Positions 7,604-17,881 of a DNA stretch of 64,000 bases are shown in pieces. Where the stretch lies: positions 186,001-250,000 of the forward strand of contig CAJTFD010000001.1 of the NCBI GenBank assembly GCA_910575625.1, read 5' to 3'. The notes beneath the pieces are model-generated. The model saw only the letters and a program-made list of their open reading frames with translations. It did no database searches and was not told where the DNA came from. How positions within the stretch are numbered: the stretch's first letter is position 1; each line of letters begins with the position of its first letter. The stretch is from Clostridia bacterium (lineage in GTDB: Bacteria; Bacillota; Clostridia; Lachnospirales; Lachnospiraceae). The translations under genes and the position numbers were made by a program.

Positions 7604-8236
7604 CTACATATACAAGAGCGCATTACAGATACAAGCCGCGATATTACTCCCGCCCTTTCGCCCTCTCGCCACGATATAGGGCACATCCAGCTCCATGATC
7701 AGCTCCTTCGAGGCCACCACATTGACAAACCCCACCGGCACGCCGATGATCAGCCGCGGATGGATCTTCCCCTCTCTGACCAGTTCATACAGCCGCACCA
7801 AAGCCGTGGGCGCGTTCCCGATGGCAAAGATCAGATCCTCCCCCATGGCTGCAGCTTTCTCCATGCTGGCCGCCGCCCGGGTGCAGCCCTTCTCCTTTGC
7901 CGCCGCAGCCACGTCCTCATCGGACATAAAACAATACACCTGTCCGCCGTATGCGCCAAGGCTCTTCTTATTGATCCCCGCCTTCGCCATCTGGGTATCC
8001 GTCACGATGCTGGCGCCGCCACGGATGGCTTCCAGCGCCTGTTCCACAACACCCTCCGAAAAACAGAGATTTTTTGCATAATCAAAATCCGCGCTGGTAT
8101 GGATACAGCGTTTCACGATAGCCTCCGTACCCGGCACCAGGGGCTGATCCACATGTTCCCCAAGTTCCTGGGTGATGATCTCAAAACTTTTCGCCTCGAT
8201 CTCCTTCGGTGCCACCTGTTCCAACTCAATCTTCAT
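7604..8236 (-). CDS. cbiC: cobalt-precorrin-8 methylmutase
   Basis: Moves the methyl group from C11 to C12, giving cobyrinate, in the anaerobic cobalamin pathway. At 210 residues it has normal CbiC/CobH length. The family's catalytic histidine is in RCIHTSADFDYA (about 43-54), and the GASIVTDTQM, GNAPTAL and GVPVGFVN motifs are all present. It is the last gene of the cobalamin operon and starts four bases after the cbiP stop. Only the hairpin repeat lies downstream. Confidence 0.95.
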   Translation of the reverse strand: MKIELEQVAPKEIEAKSFEIITQELGEHVDQPLVPGTEAIVKRCIHTSADFDYAKNLCFSEGVVEQALEAIRGGASIVTDTQMAKAGINKKSLGAYGGQVYCFMSDEDVAAAAKEKGCTRAAASMEKAAAMGEDLIFAIGNAPTALVRLYELVREGKIHPRLIIGVPVGFVNVVASKELIMELDVPYIVARGRKGGSNIAACICNALLYM

Positions 8237-8240
8237 CCTC

Positions 8241-9761
8241 TCATACCCCCTCTTCTAAAATCTGATAGATCCTCTCCATATCCAGGTTCTTGCGCAGGCC
8301 CTCCGCCAGCAGGTCATACTGTGTCTCCTTGAAGGCAGCAAAATCCACCGCCTGTATCTCAGACACATCCAGGCCTTTTGCTCGTCCGATCGCGGACACG
8401 ACGCCTTTGGCCACCTCTTCCCGGTCAAAGATCCCATGCACATACGTCCCGTACACATTTTTAGCGCAGGCCCCGTCCTGTTTGACCGTCCCGGTCACCC
8501 GGTCCGTGACCTCATCCATGCCATGGGTATCTCCGGAAAAGACCGCCTCGCCCATATGGATCTCATACCCGGTAAAACGGGTCCCCTGCAGGCTCTCCAG
8601 CATGCCGCCTATCCGGGTAAATACACCGTCCACCTGAGTGCGGGTCTTCTTGGATGAAAAAACAGTATCCATATCCAAAAGCCCCATCCCCCGCATACGC
8701 CCGCCGGCCTCCACGCCTTCCGGGTCGGAGAGACTGCTGCCCAGCATCTGATAGCCGCCGCAGATCCCCATGACGATCCGCCCTTTCCCGGCCAGTTTTA
8801 AGATCGCCGCCTCCATGCCGCTCTGGCGGAGCCACTGCAGATCCTCCATGGTATTCTTCGTCCCCGGCAGGATCACCATATCTGGATCTTTCAAGCCAGA
8901 AACATTTTTCACATAACGCAGTGACACGCCGGGTATCCGCTCCAACGGATCAAAATCCGTAAAATTCGAAATCCGGGGCAGTCGGACCACCGCGATGTCG
9001 ATCAGATCCACCCCGCGGCTGCCCTCAAACCGCTCCGTCAGGCTGTCCTCATCCTCCACCTGGATATCCAGATAGGGTGCCACACCCACCACCGGAACGC
9101 CCGCCTTTTCTTCCAAAAGCGCCAGGCCCGGATCAAGGATCGCTCGGTCGCCGCGGAATTTGTTGACGATCAGCCCTTTGACCATCTGCCGCTCATCCTC
9201 ATCCAGGAGCATCACTGTTCCGATCAGCTGTGCGAACACGCCGCCCCGGTCGATGTCGCCCACCAGGAGCACCGGTGCCTTTGCCATCTTGGCCATGCCC
9301 ATATTGACGATATCATCCCTTTTCAGATTGATCTCCGCCGGGCTTCCCGCCCCCTCGATGACGATGATATCGTACTGCGCCGCCAACTTTTCATAAGCCT
9401 CCTTCACCTTGGGGATGAGCTTACTCTTATAGTCATAATAATCCCACGCGCTCATGCTCCCCAAGACCTCTCCGTTTACGATCACCTGAGAGCCCACGTC
9501 GTTCGTAGGTTTTAACAAGATGGGATTCATCAGGACGGAGGGCTCTATGCCCGCCGCCTCCGCCTGCATCACCTGGGCCCGGCCCATCTCCAGCCCCTCC
9601 GGCGTGATAAAAGAATTCAAAGCCATATTCTGGGCTTTAAAAGGCGCCACCCGGTAACCGTCCTGGCGGAAGATCCGGCACAGCCCGGCGGCCAGCAGGC
9701 TCTTTCCCGCATTGGACATCGTCCCCTGGATCATGATTGCTCGTGCCATGGCTCTCCTCAT
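8241..9761 (-). CDS. cbiP: cobyric acid synthase
   Basis: Glutamine-dependent amidase that amidates four side chains of adenosyl-cobyrinate a,c-diamide. The N-terminal ATP-binding domain begins [13 protein letters not shown] (P-loop) and continues with [11 protein letters not shown] and [11 protein letters not shown]; the C-terminal class I glutaminase-like domain has [10 protein letters not shown] with the catalytic cysteine, and [10 protein letters not shown] near the end. 506 residues is typical for CobQ/CbiP. ATG at 9761 overlaps the cobD stop by four bases with an AGGAGG six bases upstream; an internal ATG at 9749 is possible. Confidence 0.95.
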   Translation of the reverse strand: MRRAMARAIMIQGTMSNAGKSLLAAGLCRIFRQDGYRVAPFKAQNMALNSFITPEGLEMGRAQVMQAEAAGIEPSVLMNPILLKPTNDVGSQVIVNGEVLGSMSAWDYYDYKSKLIPKVKEAYEKLAAQYDIIVIEGAGSPAEINLKRDDIVNMGMAKMAKAPVLLVGDIDRGGVFAQLIGTVMLLDEDERQMVKGLIVNKFRGDRAILDPGLALLEEKAGVPVVGVAPYLDIQVEDEDSLTERFEGSRGVDLIDIAVVRLPRISNFTDFDPLERIPGVSLRYVKNVSGLKDPDMVILPGTKNTMEDLQWLRQSGMEAAILKLAGKGRIVMGICGGYQMLGSSLSDPEGVEAGGRMRGMGLLDMDTVFSSKKTRTQVDGVFTRIGGMLESLQGTRFTGYEIHMGEAVFSGDTHGMDEVTDRVTGTVKQDGACAKNVYGTYVHGIFDREEVAKGVVSAIGRAKGLDVSEIQAVDFAAFKETQYDLLAEGLRKNLDMERIYQILEEGV

Positions 9762-10819
9762 GATACTCCTCCTTCAATACTTTTTAATACCTGTATCAAT
9801 CGCAGATTTTCCTCATGGGTGCGGACTGCCACCCGGTAATACCCCGGCCCCAGGCCCGGATAATTGCTGCAGTCCCGGATCAGGACCCCCCGGTCCTTAC
9901 ATGCCTCCCACAAGGGCTTCCCGCTGTAAAAGAACACATAATTCGCCCGGGAGTCATACAGCCGGTATCCCAGCCCTTCAAGCTCCCGCTGCAGATACGC
10001 CCGCTCCTCCCAGATCAGGTGCCTGCCCCGCTCCACATAATCCTCTTCCTTTAAAGCCGCCACCCCAGCCGCCTGGGCCAGGGAGGACACATTCCAGGGC
10101 TGGGTGACCCGCTCCATCTTTGCCAGCAGCTCCGGATCCGCCGACAAGCCGTACCCCAGCCGGATCCCGGCCATGGCATAGCGTTTGGTAAAAGCTTTCA
10201 GGATAAAGAGCGCAGGATGTTTTGCCAGGCAGTCTTTCATCGTATACCGCTCCCGCTCCTGGATAAAATCATTGAAACACTCATCCAGGACCAGCATGCT
10301 CCCTGTCTCCTCACAGACCCTTAAGATCTTACGCAGCAGGTCTGGATCCGTCAAGACCCCCGTGGGATTGTTCGGGTTGCACAAAAAGACCATCCCGGGC
10401 CTTTCCCGGCCAATGGCCCGGATCAGCTCCTCATCCACACAAAACCCTCTCTCTTCTTCCAGGAAGACATGTACAACCTCACAGCCCACACTGGAGAGGG
10501 CCTGCTCATACTCTGCAAACGTGGGGGCCAAAAGCAGGGCTTTCTGCGGCTTCACCGCCAGACACAGGGAGAAGATCACCTCCGCGGCCCCGTTTCCCAG
10601 ATAGATCATGGCGGGATCCACCTTTTCATACACAGCCAGCGCGTCCGTCAGCTCCTGGCAGCGCACATCCGGATAGTCCGCCATCCGCGCCGCACTCTCG
10701 GCCGCCGCCCGGATCACACCCTGGGGCGTCCCCAGCGGATTGCAGTTGGAGGAAAAATCTATACAGCCTTTATAGCGGTACACATCCCCGCCGTGCTGGT
10801 GTTTCTCTATCCCATTCAT
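9758..10819 (-). CDS. cobD: threonine-phosphate decarboxylase-like aminotransferase
   Basis: Fold-type I PLP enzyme expected to make (R)-1-amino-2-propanol phosphate for the nucleotide loop. It has FSSNCNPLG at the N-terminus, CNPNNPTG (substrate and cofactor site), LDECFNDF and the PLP lysine in [18 protein letters not shown]. It resembles histidinol-phosphate aminotransferase, but its place between cbiB and cbiP supports the CobD role. The start chosen is ATG 10819, which overlaps the cbiB stop as ATGA and has a GAGG site; a frame 13 codons longer runs into cbiB. 353 residues. Confidence 0.88.
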   Translation of the reverse strand: MNGIEKHQHGGDVYRYKGCIDFSSNCNPLGTPQGVIRAAAESAARMADYPDVRCQELTDALAVYEKVDPAMIYLGNGAAEVIFSLCLAVKPQKALLLAPTFAEYEQALSSVGCEVVHVFLEEERGFCVDEELIRAIGRERPGMVFLCNPNNPTGVLTDPDLLRKILRVCEETGSMLVLDECFNDFIQERERYTMKDCLAKHPALFILKAFTKRYAMAGIRLGYGLSADPELLAKMERVTQPWNVSSLAQAAGVAALKEEDYVERGRHLIWEERAYLQRELEGLGYRLYDSRANYVFFYSGKPLWEACKDRGVLIRDCSNYPGLGPGYYRVAVRTHEENLRLIQVLKSIEGGVS

Positions 10820-11823
10820 AAAATAAACCTCACCCCCATCCTCACGATCACAAGGCACAACACAAAACAGACCATCGCCAGAAACGCCGTCCCATACATC
10901 AGACGGTCCATCCGCGGGATATCCTCCGGCTCGATCGCCCGGTCCTTATCCCCGATGGCCGGCTTCTCATACAACTTTCCAAAATACCAGGCATCCCCCG
11001 CCAACTGCAGATGCAGCGCCCCCGCCGCCACTGATTCCGTCTGGGCGGAATTGGGGCTGGCATGGCAATAACGGTCACGCTTGAAGATCCTCCAGGCATT
11101 TTTCCCGTCCGCATCGCAAAAAGGACTGGCCAGGATCATCAAGAGCGCCGTGATCCGAGCCGGGATAAAATTCGCCGCATCGTCCAGCCGGGCCGCACAT
11201 CTCCCAAAATACAGATACTTCTCATTCTTATAGCCCAGCATGGAATCCATGGTGTTGATGGCCTTATACAAAAACATCCCCGGCACGCCAAGGAGCAGCA
11301 GATAGAACATCGGCGCCACCACGCCGTCCGACGTATTCTCCGCGATCGTCTCCACGGTGGCCTTGGCAACGCCCTCCTCAGACAGACTTTCCGTATCCCT
11401 GCCCACGATCATGGACACCGCCACGCGGGCCTTCGCAAGATCCGGCTCAGACAGTTCCTGATAGACACGCATGCTCTCTTTTTTCAGGGAATGGGCCGCC
11501 AGGAGCTGCCAGCACCAGAAGATCTCCAGGACCACAGCCGCCTCCGTCCACGCGCCGCCCATCACATACAGCGCCGCAAACGGGACAACATACGCACATG
11601 CGCACATGAGCAGGACCAGGATGCCGCCGCAGACCATCTCCCGCATGGGATGCGTGGAATATCTCTCTGGCTCCTGACAACCTCCCAGGGCACGCAAGCC
11701 TTTTTCCAGAAAAGAGATCCCGTCCCCGATCAGGCAGATCGGGTGGAACAGCCCCGCCGGATCCCCGAACAGCAAGTCCAGCAAAAAAGCCACAGGTAAA
11801 ACAAGGATATGTAAAGGATACAT
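10816..11823 (-). CDS. cbiB: adenosylcobinamide-phosphate synthase
   Basis: Integral membrane protein joining aminopropanol phosphate to adenosylcobyric acid. N-terminal DLLFGDP and HPICLIG are family signatures, as are SMIVGRDTESL, ENTSDGVVAP, NTMDSMLGYKNEKY and DAANFIPARI. Four to five membrane segments, 335 residues, normal size. It follows cbiA by five bases and overlaps cobD, so aminopropanol-phosphate supply and attachment are encoded side by side. Confidence 0.94.
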   Translation of the reverse strand: MYPLHILVLPVAFLLDLLFGDPAGLFHPICLIGDGISFLEKGLRALGGCQEPERYSTHPMREMVCGGILVLLMCACAYVVPFAALYVMGGAWTEAAVVLEIFWCWQLLAAHSLKKESMRVYQELSEPDLAKARVAVSMIVGRDTESLSEEGVAKATVETIAENTSDGVVAPMFYLLLLGVPGMFLYKAINTMDSMLGYKNEKYLYFGRCAARLDDAANFIPARITALLMILASPFCDADGKNAWRIFKRDRYCHASPNSAQTESVAAGALHLQLAGDAWYFGKLYEKPAIGDKDRAIEPEDIPRMDRLMYGTAFLAMVCFVLCLVIVRMGVRFIL

Positions 11824-11828
11824 AAGAC

Positions 11829-13223
11829 TTACCGTTTGCCCTTTCTATGCGAATACTGCAGACATTTTTCCAGGAATGCCTTTGCCACCTGGGGGTTGCC
11901 GTAATAATGGAAATGGGGAAAGCCCGCAAAGAGCTGGCCGTTGCTGTGCATGCACTCCCAGGACCGGGTGCTGGCCGGTTTCTTCGCCAAATAATCCGTG
12001 CCGCAGTTGGGGGAGTCAAAATAGTGGAACTCATGGGCCGGGATCTCACCCACCTCCTGGCCGAAGACCCCCTCCACCCCATGGGACAGGTGTACATAAC
12101 CAAATCTATGATTGAGTTTCGGCGTCTTGTACGCGCCGCCGGGGATCACACCCACCATCTTGTGGGCATTCCCGTCCATGTCCTCCATACTCTCATGGAG
12201 ATACATGAAACCGCCGCACTCCGCCACACAGGGCATCCCCTCGGTGATCCGTTTGTAGATGCTCTTGCGCATGGATCTGTTCCTGGATAGGATCTTCGCA
12301 TGCAGTTCCGGGTAACCGCCGTAGAGCATCAGCCCCCTGGCCTCCCGCGGCACTTCCCGATCCTTCAGCGGCGAAAAATAGATGATCTTGGCCCCCATCT
12401 CCTCCAACAGCCGGAAGTTATCTTCGTAAAAGAAACAAAACGCGTCATCCCTGGCCACCGCCACCGGCAGAGGCTCTGGCAGATGCCAGGCGAAACAGGG
12501 ATCCTCCTGTTTAAGGTCCACCGCCTCCAGCGCAGGCGCGCCTTTCGCCATCTCGATCAGCGCGTCTATATCCATAGTCTTCTCCAGGATGTTAGCCAAA
12601 CGTTTCAGCCGCTCCAGAAGATCCGGGATCTCCTCGGGTTTCACAAGCCCCAGATGGCGGCTGTCGATCACACAGTCATCCACCTTCGGCACATACCCTA
12701 AGACTTCCAGATGCAGCTCTTTTTCCAAAAGCCCCTTCATCCGCTGGTAGAGCATGGGCGATAACTGGTTCAAGATCACCCCCTGGATCTGGTTGTCTCC
12801 CCTGTATTCCAGGAAGCCCTTCATATAGGCCGCGATGGAGACGCTCATCCCCCGGCAGTCCAGGACCAGCACCGCCGGCGTCCGGGTCATGCGGGAGAGC
12901 TCATAGGCGCTGGCCTGGGTGGTCGTGCCGCCCACACCGTCATAAAATCCCATCACGCCCTCCATCACAGCGATGTCCGCATCCCGGGCATTTTGCTCCA
13001 GCAGAGCACGGGTCACCTTCTCACCTGTAAAAAACGTATCCAGGTTGCGGGATCTCGTCCCCAGCACCTGGCTGTGGAACATGGGATCGATGTAATCCGG
13101 CCCGCATTTAAAGGAAGCCACATTCAGCCCCCTCTCCTGCAGCGCTGCAAGGATCCCGCAGGTGATCAGCGTCTTGCCGCTCCCGCTGGCCCCGGCTCCG
13201 ATCAATATACGGGGAATGTTCAT
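11829..13223 (-). CDS. cbiA: cobyrinate a,c-diamide synthase
   Basis: ATP- and glutamine-dependent amidation of the a and c side chains. ILIGAGASGSGKTL is the P-loop; FKCGPDYIDPMFH, NLDTFF and EGVMGFYDG follow; the C-terminal glutaminase domain has CVAECGGFMYL with the catalytic cysteine. Start ATG 13223 overlaps the upstream gene's stop as ATGA, with AGGAGGG eight bases before; the frame is open seven codons further but without a better site. 464 residues, normal for CbiA. Confidence 0.95.
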   Translation of the reverse strand: MNIPRILIGAGASGSGKTLITCGILAALQERGLNVASFKCGPDYIDPMFHSQVLGTRSRNLDTFFTGEKVTRALLEQNARDADIAVMEGVMGFYDGVGGTTTQASAYELSRMTRTPAVLVLDCRGMSVSIAAYMKGFLEYRGDNQIQGVILNQLSPMLYQRMKGLLEKELHLEVLGYVPKVDDCVIDSRHLGLVKPEEIPDLLERLKRLANILEKTMDIDALIEMAKGAPALEAVDLKQEDPCFAWHLPEPLPVAVARDDAFCFFYEDNFRLLEEMGAKIIYFSPLKDREVPREARGLMLYGGYPELHAKILSRNRSMRKSIYKRITEGMPCVAECGGFMYLHESMEDMDGNAHKMVGVIPGGAYKTPKLNHRFGYVHLSHGVEGVFGQEVGEIPAHEFHYFDSPNCGTDYLAKKPASTRSWECMHSNGQLFAGFPHFHYYGNPQVAKAFLEKCLQYSHRKGKR

Positions 13224-15235
13224 TGTACTCTCCCTCCTGTACAAGAAATAATGTAAATAGGATTCTCACCCATCATCATGTGATACCGCCCCAGACTCTT
13301 CGCCCGGGACACCATCAGCTGCACCACCTCCACATCTGTAAAAGGCAGCTTCTGCATAGCGTCCATAGCCTCCTGCAGAGTCTCCAGCGTGATGCAGTTG
13401 ATCACCAGGCGTACAGACGGATTTTTGTCCAAGATCACCGTCAAGATCTCTCTTAAGTTCCCGGAGGATCCCCCGATAAAACAATGGCTGGGCGCGGGCA
13501 GACCCTCCAGTGCTTCCGGCGCTGTGCCCTCCACCACTTCCAGGTTATCCTGGCCGAATTTCAGTGCATTTTTTTTGATCAGTGCCACAGCCTCCGGCTT
13601 TTTCTCCACCGCATAGACTTTGCCTGAAAAAGCCCGCATGGCCATCTCCACCGAGAGGGATCCCGTCCCCGCGCCCACATCATAGCAGACGGCTTCCTCA
13701 GAGATCTCCATTTTGGACAGGGAGACTGTGCGCACTTCCTCTTTTGTCATGGGCACATTTTTCTCACCGGCTGCATTCCTTATGAAATCCGCATCCCGGA
13801 TCCGCCCCGGGTAGAAGACCGGCGCAGGATTCTCCGCGTAAAAGACGCTCAGCGGGTCCCCCTCATGCTCCGTCAGCTCCTCGGCCCGGGCGGAGAAGAT
13901 CTTCTCCTGGGGATAGGATAACTGTTCGCCCACATAGAGCCGTATAGAACCCATGCCATAGTCGCATAATTTTTGCGCCAGGTCCGCGATCCCCCGGGCT
14001 TTTCCCAGGATCCCGAACGTACCCCTGCGGGAGCGGATCTGATGAATCAGATCGCATTCCCGCCCATGGGCGCTGACCAATCCGGCCTGGTCCCAGTTTT
14101 TTTTGATCTTCGCCATGAAATAATTCAACGAAGAGATACCCGGCAGTGCCTGGATGACTGCCTCCCCGGGCAGCCCTTTTTCCAATGCATCCATCAGAGA
14201 ACGGCAGCCGCTGTAAAAGCCTACGTCGCCGGAGAGAGCCACGGCCACTTTTTCATATTCCGGATGTTCCAAAAGATAGCGCAAGATCTCATCTGCCCGG
14301 TACTCCCGCAGCACCTGCTGCCCCGGGCTCGCCGCGGCCTCGGCCATCCGTCCCGCCCCGATCAGAAGGTCCGCCTCCCGGCATGCCTGCCTCCCGGCAA
14401 TGGTCATGGTGCCCCCATCTCCCATCCCAATACCCACCAGGGAAACTTTCGGACGGTAGGGGATCTTGCAGATCTTTTGTAAGCGCCGCTTACACGTCCA
14501 GAAAGTCTCCCCCTCTTCCTGGGTGGGCCGGCCGATGACGATGAGCTGCGCGCCTGTCCGCTGTGCTGCGTCCCATTTTTCCTGGAATCCCCCGGCCACT
14601 CCGGTATCCTTTGTCACCAGATATCTGCAGTCCCACTGCAGGAGCATCGCCTCGTTCATCTCCCGGGAAAAAGGTCCCTGCATACAGATCAGATGGCTGC
14701 CTGTAAATCCCAGATCCGCACAGGACTGGGCCACTGAGGGCAGGGACAGCACCCGGGCATAGACACGTTCTTTATATTGATGCAGACGGGTAAAAGCAGC
14801 CAGCTCCTTGCTCCCGGTGGTGACCATGATGTTCCCTTCTGTATCCTCCAGAAACGCTGCCGCCGCCTCGATGCTGTCCACATAGTGGACCTGTCCGCTC
14901 TCCTTTTCGCCCGTGCGCTCCCGCACCACGCGCAGATAGGGGATCTGCCGCTTTTGGCAGGCTCTGCGGATGTTTGCGCTCACCTGGGCCGCATAGGGAT
15001 GGGTGGCATCCACCACATGGGTAAAGCCCTTCTCCTCCAGAAAAGAGAGGATCTGTTCCCCATCCATCCGCTGCCCCGAACAGGTGAAGCCCTCCCGCTC
15101 CCGCAGCCGCTGGGCGCCATACTCCGTGGCCGTGCAGATATGCGCCTGGATCTGACTTTCATACTGGTTCTCATACAGATACTCCGCCAGGGCATACCCC
15201 TCCGCAGTGCCCGCAAATACCAGGATCTTACACAT
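13220..15235 (-). CDS. cbiJET: CbiJ-CbiE-CbiT fusion (precorrin-6A reductase and C5,15-methyltransferase/decarboxylase)
   Basis: A single 671-residue protein carrying three pathway steps. Residues about 1-255 are CbiJ, cobalt-precorrin-6A reductase (ILVFAGTAEGYALAEYL, VDATHPYAAQVS, VTTGSKEL). Residues about 262-470 are the CbiE C5-methyltransferase (VSLVGIGMGDGGTMTIAG, GDVGFYSG). Residues about 480-671 are CbiT, which decarboxylates and methylates C15 (YDVGAGTGSLSVEMA binds S-adenosylmethionine). CbiE-CbiT fusions are widespread as CobL; the added reductase puts three consecutive reactions on one chain. It overlaps cbiH by eight bases and cbiA by four. Confidence 0.93.
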   Translation of the reverse strand: MCKILVFAGTAEGYALAEYLYENQYESQIQAHICTATEYGAQRLREREGFTCSGQRMDGEQILSFLEEKGFTHVVDATHPYAAQVSANIRRACQKRQIPYLRVVRERTGEKESGQVHYVDSIEAAAAFLEDTEGNIMVTTGSKELAAFTRLHQYKERVYARVLSLPSVAQSCADLGFTGSHLICMQGPFSREMNEAMLLQWDCRYLVTKDTGVAGGFQEKWDAAQRTGAQLIVIGRPTQEEGETFWTCKRRLQKICKIPYRPKVSLVGIGMGDGGTMTIAGRQACREADLLIGAGRMAEAAASPGQQVLREYRADEILRYLLEHPEYEKVAVALSGDVGFYSGCRSLMDALEKGLPGEAVIQALPGISSLNYFMAKIKKNWDQAGLVSAHGRECDLIHQIRSRRGTFGILGKARGIADLAQKLCDYGMGSIRLYVGEQLSYPQEKIFSARAEELTEHEGDPLSVFYAENPAPVFYPGRIRDADFIRNAAGEKNVPMTKEEVRTVSLSKMEISEEAVCYDVGAGTGSLSVEMAMRAFSGKVYAVEKKPEAVALIKKNALKFGQDNLEVVEGTAPEALEGLPAPSHCFIGGSSGNLREILTVILDKNPSVRLVINCITLETLQEAMDAMQKLPFTDVEVVQLMVSRAKSLGRYHMMMGENPIYIISCTGGRVQ

Positions 15236-15959
15236 CTTTGTATCCCCGCGGCGTGATCATCCGCTCCCCGATCTTCATGGTCTGGGAATTGCCGATAAAT
15301 ACGGTGGTGAACATATCTACAGATGTATCCCGCAGTTCTTTCAGCGTCATCAGATGGCTCTCCTCCCCGTCCCGGCCGATGTTGCCCACGGTGGCGCACA
15401 CAGTGTCCTCCGCTTTATAGCGAAGCATCAGGTCACAGGCTTTCTGCAGATAGTCTCTGCGCTTTCTGCTGGACGGATTGTAGAGACAGATCACAAAGTC
15501 CGCCTCCGAAGCGTGGAGCAGACGTGCCTCGATCTTCTCCCAGGGTGTCAAAAGGTCGCTCAAGCTGATCAGGCAGAAATCATGGATCAGCGGCGCGCCC
15601 AAAAGAGCCGCCCCCGCAGTCGCCGCCGTCACGCCCGGCAGGACCTCCACCTGGATATCCGGGTAGTCTCTTCCCACCTCGTACATCAGCCCGGCCATAC
15701 CGTACACCCCGGCATCCCCGCTGCAGATCATGGAAACGGACTTGCCCTTTGCCGCCTCCTCAAAAGCCATCCGGCAGCGCTGCGCCTCCTTTGTCATGGG
15801 GGTGGTCAGAAATTCTTTCCCCGCAAAATGTTCTTTTACCAGATCCACATACACTGTATATCCAATGATCACATCGCTGTCCTTTAAGACATCAGCCGCC
15901 TGGATGGTCATCTGGTCATACGATCCAGGCCCAATGCCTACCACATATATCTTACTCAT
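15228..15959 (-). CDS. cbiH: cobalt-precorrin-3B C17-methyltransferase
   Basis: SAM-dependent enzyme doing the ring-contracting C17 methylation. Starts IYVVGIGPGSYDQMT, with DVIIGYTVYVDL and the GDAGVYGMAGL motif of the tetrapyrrole methylase fold; 243 residues, the usual size. ICLYNPSSRKR is diagnostic of CobJ/CbiH. AAAGGA precedes ATG at 15959. A 30-base gap separates it from cbiG; its end overlaps the CbiJET start. Confidence 0.95.
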   Translation of the reverse strand: MSKIYVVGIGPGSYDQMTIQAADVLKDSDVIIGYTVYVDLVKEHFAGKEFLTTPMTKEAQRCRMAFEEAAKGKSVSMICSGDAGVYGMAGLMYEVGRDYPDIQVEVLPGVTAATAGAALLGAPLIHDFCLISLSDLLTPWEKIEARLLHASEADFVICLYNPSSRKRRDYLQKACDLMLRYKAEDTVCATVGNIGRDGEESHLMTLKELRDTSVDMFTTVFIGNSQTMKIGERMITPRGYKDV

Positions 15960-15989
15960 TTAAAGAAATCCTTTCTTCTATAGATGATA

Positions 15990-17090
15990 TCAAAACACCG
16001 GCTGCCACGCCTCCATGGCAAAGGCCACCGTGACCCCGTCTTGGGCTGTCTTCTTTCGGAGCAGCCGTCCGCCACCGCTGGCCAGCACCGCACTGCGTTC
16101 ACACACATTGTCCACACCGGTCACCGACGATACAAACGAGGAGGACGTAAAATCCCCTTCTACCGATCCCAGTTCCTCCGCCGTAAACGTCACAAAGGGA
16201 AGTTTCTGTTCCCGGCAGTACGAGACGAGTCCCGGTTCTTCTCTTTTCAGATCGATGCTGGCCGCCTGGCTGACCGCAGACAGGGACAGGCCCGCCTGGT
16301 CTGCCGCGCGACACAGGGCATCTGCCACCGCTCTGCTCGCGATCCCCCGCCTGCATCCGATCCCGACCGTGATGACCCGCGGGATCAGGTAAAGGGTTTT
16401 GGAAAATGGCTGCACCCGCTTAGGACGAAGCGTCAGGCTGATCCCCAACTCTGGGCGGACGTCCAGATCTTCTCCCTCCCTGGACACCTCCAGGCCTGCG
16501 GGCAGCTCCCCCCTCCAGGAAAGACCGCCGGGAAGATCGCTGAAAAAGCCCACCGGCTCCCCTGCCAAAAGCCGGGCCGACACTTCCTTTGCCACCTTCA
16601 TATCTGAGATATGGCAGTTGTTTTTTTTCGCAAACACATCCACGGCAAAGACCTGGTTCAGATCCGTAGCCGTCGTCACCACCGGCTGCGCCCCCACGAT
16701 CCCCGCCGCTGTCTGTGTCAGGTCATTCCCACCGCCGATATGTCCGGATAAGAGGGAGATGGCAAACCGCCCCCGCTCATCCATCGCCACCACGGCCGGA
16801 TCTTCCGTCTTATGGCGGATATACGGCGCGATACTGCGCACTGCGATCCCACAGGCGCCCACGAAGATAAAGGCGTCAAACGCTGAGAAATTTTTCCCCG
16901 TCCACTGCCCCACCGGCTCCTCGATCCGGGTGATACACGTCTTCAAGATCTCGTCTGTCTCATCTATCCCATCCATGTATCTGCCTTTTCCAAAGGCATC
17001 CGCCTGCCATCCCTCCTGCTTTAGACCGATCCGCAGTCTCTCTCCCAGCACAGCCCCTCTGCGGCTGAAACTGACGATACCGACTCTCAT
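15990..17090 (-). CDS. cbiG: cobalt-precorrin-5A hydrolase
   Basis: Opens the delta-lactone of cobalt-precorrin-5A, releasing acetaldehyde, a step specific to the anaerobic route. N-terminal domain with FVGACGIAVRSIAPYI and SGHIGGGNDL; the C-terminal domain has VGIGCRRGI and SVTGVDNVCERSA, both CbiG hallmarks. 366 residues. Starts two bases after the cbiF stop. Presence of CbiG together with CbiD marks the operon as cobalt-early. Confidence 0.95.
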   Translation of the reverse strand: MRVGIVSFSRRGAVLGERLRIGLKQEGWQADAFGKGRYMDGIDETDEILKTCITRIEEPVGQWTGKNFSAFDAFIFVGACGIAVRSIAPYIRHKTEDPAVVAMDERGRFAISLLSGHIGGGNDLTQTAAGIVGAQPVVTTATDLNQVFAVDVFAKKNNCHISDMKVAKEVSARLLAGEPVGFFSDLPGGLSWRGELPAGLEVSREGEDLDVRPELGISLTLRPKRVQPFSKTLYLIPRVITVGIGCRRGIASRAVADALCRAADQAGLSLSAVSQAASIDLKREEPGLVSYCREQKLPFVTFTAEELGSVEGDFTSSSFVSSVTGVDNVCERSAVLASGGGRLLRKKTAQDGVTVAFAMEAWQPVF

Positions 17091-17092
17091 CC

Positions 17093-17857
17093 TCAGTCCG
17101 CCTTATTCCCCACCCGGAATTCCGTCGTAAACTCCGGATGATACAATTTCGAGCGTTCATAGGAATTGCTGGACACCGCATCGCCGATGATCATCAGGGC
17201 CGTTTTGGTGATGTTGTGTTCCCGCGCCGTCTGGGCCAGTGTGCCCACCGTACAGATATGCGTCTGCTCATCCTCCCAGGTGGCCTTGTAGACGATCGCC
17301 GCCGGTGTATCTTTCTGATAACCACCAGCCACCAGCCGCTCGCTCAGCTCGTCCAACATGGATGTGCTCAAAAACACCACCATCGTCGCCTGATGAGCGG
17401 CAAAAGATTCAATGCTCTCCTTATCGGGCACAGGTGTGCGCCCGGCCATGCGGGTGATGATCACGCTCTGAGAGATATCCGGCAGCGTATATTCCAGATC
17501 CAGCGCCGAGGCCGCCCCGCAGAAAGAACTGACCCCCGGACAGGAATCGTAGGCGATCCCATCCTCATCCAGCGCGTCCATCTGCTCCCGGATAGCCCCA
17601 TAGATACACGGGTCGCCTGTGTGCAGACGCACAGTCATTTTTCCGTCTTTCTCCGTCTGGCGCATCACCGCCAGGACCTCCTCCAAGGTCATCTTAGCGC
17701 TGTTATAAATGCTGCATCCCTCTTTTGCGTACTCCAAAAGCTGCGGATTCACCAAAGACCCCGCATAGATGATCACATCCGCCTGTTCCAGCAGCGCTTT
17801 CCCCCGCAGGGTGATCAGATCCGGCGCCCCCGGACCCGCTCCCACAAAATGTACCAT
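17093..17857 (-). CDS. cbiF: cobalt-precorrin-4 C11-methyltransferase
   Basis: SAM-dependent methylation at C11. Tetrapyrrole methylase fold: VHFVGAGPGAPDLITLRG at the start, DVIIYAGSLVNPQLLEY, LHTGDPCIYGAI, and the FCGAASAL and TRMAGRTPVPDKE motifs that identify CobM/CbiF. 254 residues, normal. AAAGGATG precedes the ATG; cbiL ends 24 bases upstream. Confidence 0.95.
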   Translation of the reverse strand: MVHFVGAGPGAPDLITLRGKALLEQADVIIYAGSLVNPQLLEYAKEGCSIYNSAKMTLEEVLAVMRQTEKDGKMTVRLHTGDPCIYGAIREQMDALDEDGIAYDSCPGVSSFCGAASALDLEYTLPDISQSVIITRMAGRTPVPDKESIESFAAHQATMVVFLSTSMLDELSERLVAGGYQKDTPAAIVYKATWEDEQTHICTVGTLAQTAREHNITKTALMIIGDAVSSNSYERSKLYHPEFTTEFRVGNKAD

Positions 17858-17881
17858 GATCGTTCATCCTTTCTCTTTTGA

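Noticed and set aside
9758-10819. Histidinol-phosphate aminotransferase for histidine synthesis
   Set aside because: Family similarity is real, but position between cbiB and cbiP with ATGA overlaps fits the cobalamin CobD role better.
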